This document shows positions 58,604 to 64,000 of a stretch of DNA of 64,000 nt, piece after piece. Below the pieces are notes generated by a model. It worked only from the letters and a program-made list of their open reading frames with translations. It had not been told where the DNA came from and searched no databases. Numbering within the stretch: the stretch's first letter is position 1; every line of letters starts with the position of its first letter. Both the position numbers and the translations under genes were made by a program. Origin of the DNA: Cepaea nemoralis (lineage: Eukaryota; Mollusca; Gastropoda; Stylommatophora; Helicidae); NCBI GenBank assembly GCA_014155875.1, contig JACEFZ010028312.1, positions 579,588-643,587 on the forward strand, given 5' to 3'.

Positions 58604-60985
58604 TCTATATTTATAAAACAAAGTGTATGTATGTAAATATGTGTGTATGTATATATGTATGTATGTAAATATGTATGTCCTTTATTTGTTCGCGAACGGC
58701 CCATCCGATTGAGATGAAATTTTCTACACGCCTTCCTTTCATTCCAGAGCTGTCAACTGTCATAGTTTTTTTTTCTTCTTCCTCCTCCCCCTCCCAAAAT
58801 ACGTACGTAAATATATGATGATGATGATGAAAGAATCCCCGAACCAAAACGCTAGGGAAAGGGAAGAAAATGACGTGACTACACAGAATCGTCACACGGC
58901 AATCATCATCATCAAGTGCCGTGCCGGCTGGCGTAGGCGTTCATGGCTCTCTGTAGATCTCAGTCTTTGTTTTTTTAATCAACTCTGCTGCTGATATTCC
59001 TCCATGCCACGGCAATATCAATAACAATTCATCTTTTTATGTGTAAGGAAGTTATCTACAGTCGTGTAGAAGGGAAGAACTAGACGAGTATGAATTCGGA
59101 ATGGCGAACTCTCTCCCCCTCTCTTCTCCTCCCTCTACCTCCTCCCTCCACCCTTCTCCTCTTCCTCCTCCCTCTCATCCCTCTCCCTCCTACCTCCTCC
59201 TTCTCCCTCTTCCTTCTCCCTCTTCCTCTCCCCTTCTCCTCCATCCTCCTCCCTCCTACTCCCTCCGCCTCCTCCCCCCTCCTCCCTCATCTTCCCTCCT
59301 CCTCCCTCTCCCTCCTCATCCCTCCTCCTCCTGCCTCCCTCCTCCTCCTCCTGCCTCCTTCTCCCTCATCATCCTCCCTCCTCCTTCTCCCTTCTTCTCC
59401 CTCTTCCCTCTTCCTCCTCCTACCTCCTCCTCCTCCCTCCACCCTCCTCCTCCCTTCTCCTCCTCTTCCTCCTCCCTTACCTTCCTCCTCCTCCTCCCTC
59501 TACCTCCTCCTCCCCCTACCTCTTTCCTCCTCCCTCCTCCTCCCCTTCCACCTCTCTTTCCTTCCTCCCCTCCTCATTCTCCCTCCTTCCTCTCCCTCCT
59601 TCCTCCTCCTCCTTCCTTCTTCTCCCTCCTCCTCCTCCCTCCTCCTTCCTCCTCCTCCCTCTCCTCCTCCTCACTCCTCCTCCTCCCTCCTCCTCCTCCC
59701 TCTACCTCCTCCCTCCTCCTCCCTTCACATTCCTCCCCTCCCTCCTCCTCATCCTCCTCCTCCCTCCTCCTCATCCCTCCTCCTCCTTCTCCTCCTCCCT
59801 CCTCCTCCCTCTACCTCCTCCTCCCTTCACATTCCTCCTCCTCCCTCTTCCTCCTCCTCCCTCCTCCTCCTCATCCCTCCTCCTCCTTCTTCCTCCCTCC
59901 TCCTCCTCCCTCCTCCCCTCCTCCTTCCTCCTCCTCCCTCTCCTCCTCCTCACCTCCTCCTCCCTCCTCCTCCTCATTCTACCTCCTCCCTCCTCCTCCC
60001 TTCACATTCCTCCTCCTCCCTCTTCCTCTCCTCCTCCCTCCTCCTCCTCCCTCCTCCTCATCACTCCTCCTCCCTCCTCCTCTCTCTTCCTCCCTCCTCC
60101 CTCCTCCTCCTCCCTCTCCGCCTCCTCCCTCCTCCTCCTCCTCCTCCTCCCTCCTCCTCCCTCTACCTCCTCCTCCTCCCTCCTCCTCCCTCTACCTCCT
60201 CCCCCCTCCTCCCTTCACATTCCTCCTCCTCCCTCTTCCTCCTCATCCCTCCTCCTCTCTCCGCCTCCCTCCTCCTCCTCTTCCCTCTACCTCCTCCCTC
60301 CTCCTCCCTTCACATTCCTCCTCCTCCCTCCTCCTCCTCCTCCTCTCTCCTCCTCCTCCCCTCCTTCTCCTCCTTCTCCCTCCTCCTTCTCCCTCTTCCT
60401 CTCCCTCTTCCTTCTCCTCCTTCTCCCTCCTCCTTCTCCCTCCGCCTCCTCCCTCTTCCTTCTCCCTCCGCCTCCTCCCTCCTCCTACTCTCTCCTCCTC
60501 CTCCTCCTCCCTCTCCCTCCTCCTCCCTATCCTCCTCCTGCTCCCTTCTCCTCCTGCGTTCTCCTCCTCCCTCCTTCTCCCTCCTCCTCCCTCTTCCTCC
60601 TCCCTCCTCCTCGCCTCCTCCTCCACCCTACTCCTCCCGCCTCCTCCTAATCCCTCCTCCTCCTCCTCCTCCTCCTCCTCCCTCTACCTCCTCCCCCCTC
60701 CTCCCTTCACATTCCTCCTCCTCCCTCTTCCTCCTCCTCCCTCCTCCTCTCTCCGCCTCCCTCCTCCTCCTCCTCCCTCTACCTCCTCCCTCCTCCTCCC
60801 TTCACATTCCTCCTCCTCCCTCCTCCTCCTCCCCTCCTCCTCTTCCCTCCTCCTCCTCCCCTCCTTCTCCTCCTTCTCCCTCCTCCTTCTCCCTCTTCCT
60901 CCTCCCTCTTCCTTCTCCCTCCGCCTCCTCCCTCCTCCTACTCTCTCCTCCTCCTCCCTCCTCCTCCCTCTCCTCCTCCTGCATG
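58604..60985 (+). mobile_element. Helitron-like element c with giant pyrimidine tract
   Basis: Begins TCTATATTTATAAAACAAAG after A. Its first 490 bp match element a (3424-3910) almost base for base, including CGCGAACGGCCCATCCGATT and TATGAATTCGGAATGGCGAA. The CCTCCT tract at 59112-60980 replaces a 225-bp tract in element a. No module array or CTAG end follows before 61168, so the 3' end is missing or lost to the LINE fragment and element d. Confidence 0.65.
59112..60980. repeat. 1.9-kb polypyrimidine tract
   Basis: Almost pure C and T on the plus strand, mostly CCTCCT and CCCTC. Landmark CCCTTCACATTCCTCC recurs seven times (about 59721, 59823, 60000, 60209, 60306, 60702, 60799), showing segmental growth rather than simple slippage. 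Open frames of up to 678 codons of Ser, Pro and Leu here are not genes. Confidence 0.95.
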
Positions 60986-60989
60986 GGCG

Positions 60990-61165
60990 AAATAGAGAAC
61001 ACACTGAACCGTTCAACAGGGATTCATTGTCAAAGAAATGTGGTTATTAAGACAAACGAAAGTGAGGGAAATGAAATACTTTGGGCGTGTAGAGTCTGGA
61101 AAAGATGTATATGGAGGGAGGCCTAACGAGTAAGCGGACAAGAGGAAAACCCAACATGGATGGGT
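60990..61165 (+). pseudogene. LINE 3' fragment
   Basis: GAAATACTTTGGGCGTGTAG and GGAGGGAGGCCTAACGAGTA, and AAAACCCAACATGGATGGGT, resemble the KYFGRV ... GRPxxTWMG C-terminus of a LINE ORF2 with stops. Short and weak. Confidence 0.45.
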
Positions 61166-61168
61166 ATA

Positions 61169-61676
61169 TCTTATATATAAAAGGCGATCTCCGTCCGTCT
61201 GTCTGTCTGTCTATATGTCCCTAATGCGCTCGCGAACGGCCCATCCCATTGAGATGAAATTTTTTACACGTCTTCCTTTCATTCCAGCGCAGCCCACTGT
61301 CATATTTTTTTAGTATGAAAGTTTGAAGATTTTATATTTCTTTACACTGTCGCCAACTCTAAGAAGACATGGAACAACCTCAGCCATTATTAAATCTACA
61401 GGCATATGCGTTATATTCCTCCTCCTCCTCCTCTCCCCTCCTCCACCTCCTACCCTCTTCCTCTTCTCCTCCCCCTCCTCCCTCTCCCTCCTCCATCCTC
61501 CTCTTCTCTCTTTCTCCTCCTCCTCCCTCCTCCTCCCTCTTCCTCCTCCCAGCTCCTACTCCTCCTTTTTCTTCTTCTTCTGCTGCTGCTGCCGCTGCTC
61601 CATTTACCCAAGTTAATATATTACCAAGTTGGTCTTCGTTTATCTAAGGTTGTTCTAACTGCAACCAATAAATGAT

Positions 61677-61724
<48 letters not shown>

Positions 61725-61855
61725 TAGACAGACAGACAGACAGACAGACAGTCAGTCGGGAACGGGAACTTATATGACTACTCATATGAATTAAATGAGA
61801 TGCTCCCCATCAGGGGCTGGGCGAAGCCGGGCCGGATCAGACAGATAGACAGACT

Positions 61856-61937
<82 letters not shown>

Positions 61938-62033
61938 TAGATAGTCGGGAACGGGAACGTGAGCTTATATGACTACTTATATGAATTAAATGAGATGCTC
62001 CACACCAGGAGCTGGGCAATGCCGGGCCGGGTC

Positions 62034-62114
<81 letters not shown>

Positions 62115-62210
62115 GTCGGTAACGGGAACGGGAACTTATATGACTACTTATATGAATTAAATGAGATGCTCCCCACCAAGGACTGGGCGAAGCCGGGCCG
62201 GGTCAGCTAG
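61169..62210 (+). mobile_element. Helitron-like non-autonomous element d
   Basis: Starts TCTTATATATAAAAGGCGAT after A and ends GGGTCAGCTAG before T. 5' phrase GCGAACGGCCCATCCCATTG shared with a, b and c. Pyrimidine tract 61419-61570. Three 3' modules with GGGCGAAGCCGGGCCGG or GGGCAATGCCGGGCCGG, separated by long (CAGA)n runs at about 61678-61752, 61853-61940 and 62033-62116. No coding capacity. Confidence 0.78.
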
Positions 62211-63390
62211 TATGTCATATTTGTGCAAACAGAAAGACATGGTGGTCAGTTTAAAATTACCGTGGTAGACAATTGAAATTACTGTGCGAACATGTGCATT
62301 TCAGCTTGAAGGATCTATCTATTTATTTTACTTTCTGTTGTGTGAATTCTTCAGTATGTACCTGACGAGATGCAGGGAAATATACCAGGCAATAAATCGT
62401 GCAATCTTGTGTTTGTGTCTTTGTTATTCAAATTAACTACGGGAAAACATTGTTTTGGTTTACTGAAAGGACCGTATACTTACACTTGTGAGATTAGAGA
62501 CAACACTTGTTGATTTGATAATTTGGTTAGTTTTAGGTTAATCGATTTTGTTATAATCACGACACTTCAAACAGGTTGAATAACGACAAGATAACAGAGC
62601 CGTAGTTTTTGGCTTATTTCCCCCCGTGCATGTCTGTGAATCACGTGCGTCGATTTCAGTGGACAATAATTGATGAAAAATAAATGACTGGCGTGTCGAT
62701 TTCCAATACGTGGCGTATCTTAGTGATTGCTAGATAGCCTCAAAATACATTGACGAGCATTTTGTCATGTAGACAGTAGCGTAGCCATGATTGGAGTAAG
62801 AAATCCCCCTTGCCTTTCATAACGTTTGGCTTTCTTTCTCGTGGGATGTGTAATTGGCGCTGTGTTTCAGCAAGCTACGATATTAGCGCCTTTTGGCTGA
62901 CAAATACAACTTCACGGAAATTTGTGTAGACCTAGTTTGTCCCCCCTCTTCGATCCCTATTTCCATGGTCATGCTGCTCTAATGCCATCTTTTTCATGAC
63001 CGCCATTTAAACTCTGTGAGTGATTTACTGCATCCACTTACGTAGCCATGTCTCATGTATTAAAATCGCTGTCTCCTCTTTTCCAAGTTCTGAAATTAAC
63101 TCCATTTGATAGATCCACCCCTCCTTCACGTAAAAATCTGGTCATGCTACATCAAATCATTATGTGTTAATGGTCTCCACAATTAGAGACATATATTCAT
63201 AAGTATCGATTGACATTCACATAAAATACTAAAAAGATGCTGGATTTTCTCCATTTTTTGCAAGAGAATTTGTCTGTCTCATGTAAGGTTTTATATATAG
63301 CTGAAGACAAAAAGTAGTTATGCCCATGTATCTGTCTCTTTAATGTTTCACATATACAGTCATAGTCTTGTTCTTCTTATTTTCTTCTTC
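62211..63390. other. No recognisable feature
   Basis: AT-rich sequence; no gene or repeat I can support. Confidence 0.4.
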
Positions 63391-63394
63391 TTGT

Positions 63395-63465
63395 TCTTGG
63401 TTATTGTTGTTGTTGTTGTTGATGATGATGATGATGATGTTGTTGTTGTTGTTGTTGTTGTTCTG
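63395..63465. repeat. (TTG)n/(ATG)n microsatellite
   Basis: GTTGTTGTTG, then GATGATGATG, then TTGTTGTTG blocks. Confidence 0.95.
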
Positions 63466-63884
63466 CTTCTTCTGCCTGTTATTTCCCGATGAAACACAAG
63501 CCTTCCCTAACGCCTGTCAAGTCTTTCTGTCTTTTGCTATCTGCTGCAGCTCCTTCTATGAAGTCGATTTCATTGCCTCGGGTTTTATCCCATATGGCTC
63601 AGTCTCTTTCTGCAGCTCGGGCTGCCGAAAGTGTCGCACAAAGCACGAACTCCGTAGCCCCCAAGCTCCTTCTGTGTCTTCCCAATTTTATGCAAGTCTC
63701 TAATTCTCTTGTCTGTGTATCTGTAGGTCTTCCGCTGTTTCTTTCACTATGTTGGCTCCAGGGGAACGACTTTATAGTTGTGTTATTAACAAGCCTCATT
63801 TCCACACATGTCCTAGTACCTTAAATGCTCATCTTCCCTTTTACATTTTTTATCTATGTCTGTTCCTCCAACATTGTCTACATT
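63466..63884. other. Open but unassigned stretch
   Basis: Overlapping plus and minus open frames of about 70-110 codons with no motif I recognise. Probably non-coding or an old repeat. Confidence 0.3.
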
Positions 63885-64000
63885 ACTTCTTATATGCTCG
63901 TCTACATTACTTCGTAAATGCCAGTCTACATTACTTCCTAAATGTCTGTCTACAGTACTTCCTAAATGTCTGTCTACAGTACTTCCTAAATGTCTGTCTA
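63885..64000. repeat. 24-bp tandem array, runs off the window
   Basis: Units of CTTCCTAAATGTCTGTCTAC AGTA; the first ones are diverged (CTTCTTATATGCTCGTCTAC), the last ones identical. The array continues beyond the window end. Confidence 0.88.

Noticed and set aside
59090..61126. Open frames of 678 and 649 codons
   Set aside because: They are translations of a CCTCCT tract in two overlapping frames, nearly all Ser, Pro and Leu.
63368..63824. Two overlapping 111-codon open frames near the right edge
   Set aside because: They begin in a TTG/ATG microsatellite and show no motif; both strands are open, so coding cannot be argued.

Overview
This is eukaryotic, invertebrate-type DNA. It has one long split gene with GT-AG introns and very dense transposons: RNase H-bearing non-LTR retrotransposons, RTE-like tails, Helitron-like ends, hAT, mariner and Penelope-like relics, several tRNA-derived SINE families, and many minisatellites and microsatellites. 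A lophotrochozoan such as a mollusc is my best guess from the repeat style, but the sequence alone does not prove it.

The only host gene I can support is a folylpolyglutamate synthase (FPGS) on the minus strand, running from an ATG at 48223 to a TGA at 11736. I rebuilt it from twelve exons. Every junction is GT-AG, phases agree throughout, and the coding length is 1962 nt (653 residues plus stop). Conserved parts are the P-loop GTKGKGS (exon 3), an EVGxGG..D.TN block and KPVVCG (exon 4), a GRT...YYLD.AHT block (exon 8), a divergent VLQFYCLSVKDP block (exon 10), an FDGAAFCP block (exon 11), and a C-terminal block with ATQGKDP and HIQVLVTGS (exon 12).

Layout. 1-6.8 kb: a 33-bp satellite, a dead retrotransposon, two Helitron-like elements and a 19-bp array. 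6.8-11.7 kb: SINEs, retrotransposon tails and a 44-bp array. 11.7-48.2 kb: FPGS, whose introns hold most of the repeats. Introns 10 and 9 carry two LINE copies in opposite orientation (18511-23020 minus, 24328-29537 plus), each with its own target-site duplication, and the 76-nt exon 10 lies in the 1.8-kb gap between them. Intron 9 also holds a hAT MITE with a perfect 8-bp duplication. Intron 1 is largely a 3.2-kb array of about 43-bp units ending about 100 nt from exon 2. 48.2-58.6 kb: upstream flank with mariner remnants, a GC-rich 40-bp array, a second retrotransposon with an 11-bp duplication, a 55-base G run, a degenerate hAT transposase and a Penelope-like relic. 58.6-62.2 kb: two more Helitron-like elements, one carrying a 1.9-kb polypyrimidine tract. 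62.2-64 kb: little recognisable, ending inside a 24-bp array.

Nothing here works as an operon or defence system. The parts most worth attention are the FPGS gene model with its substituted signature residues, the inverted LINE pair around exon 10, the modular 3' ends of the Helitron-like elements, and the intron-1 minisatellite with splice-acceptor-like units.
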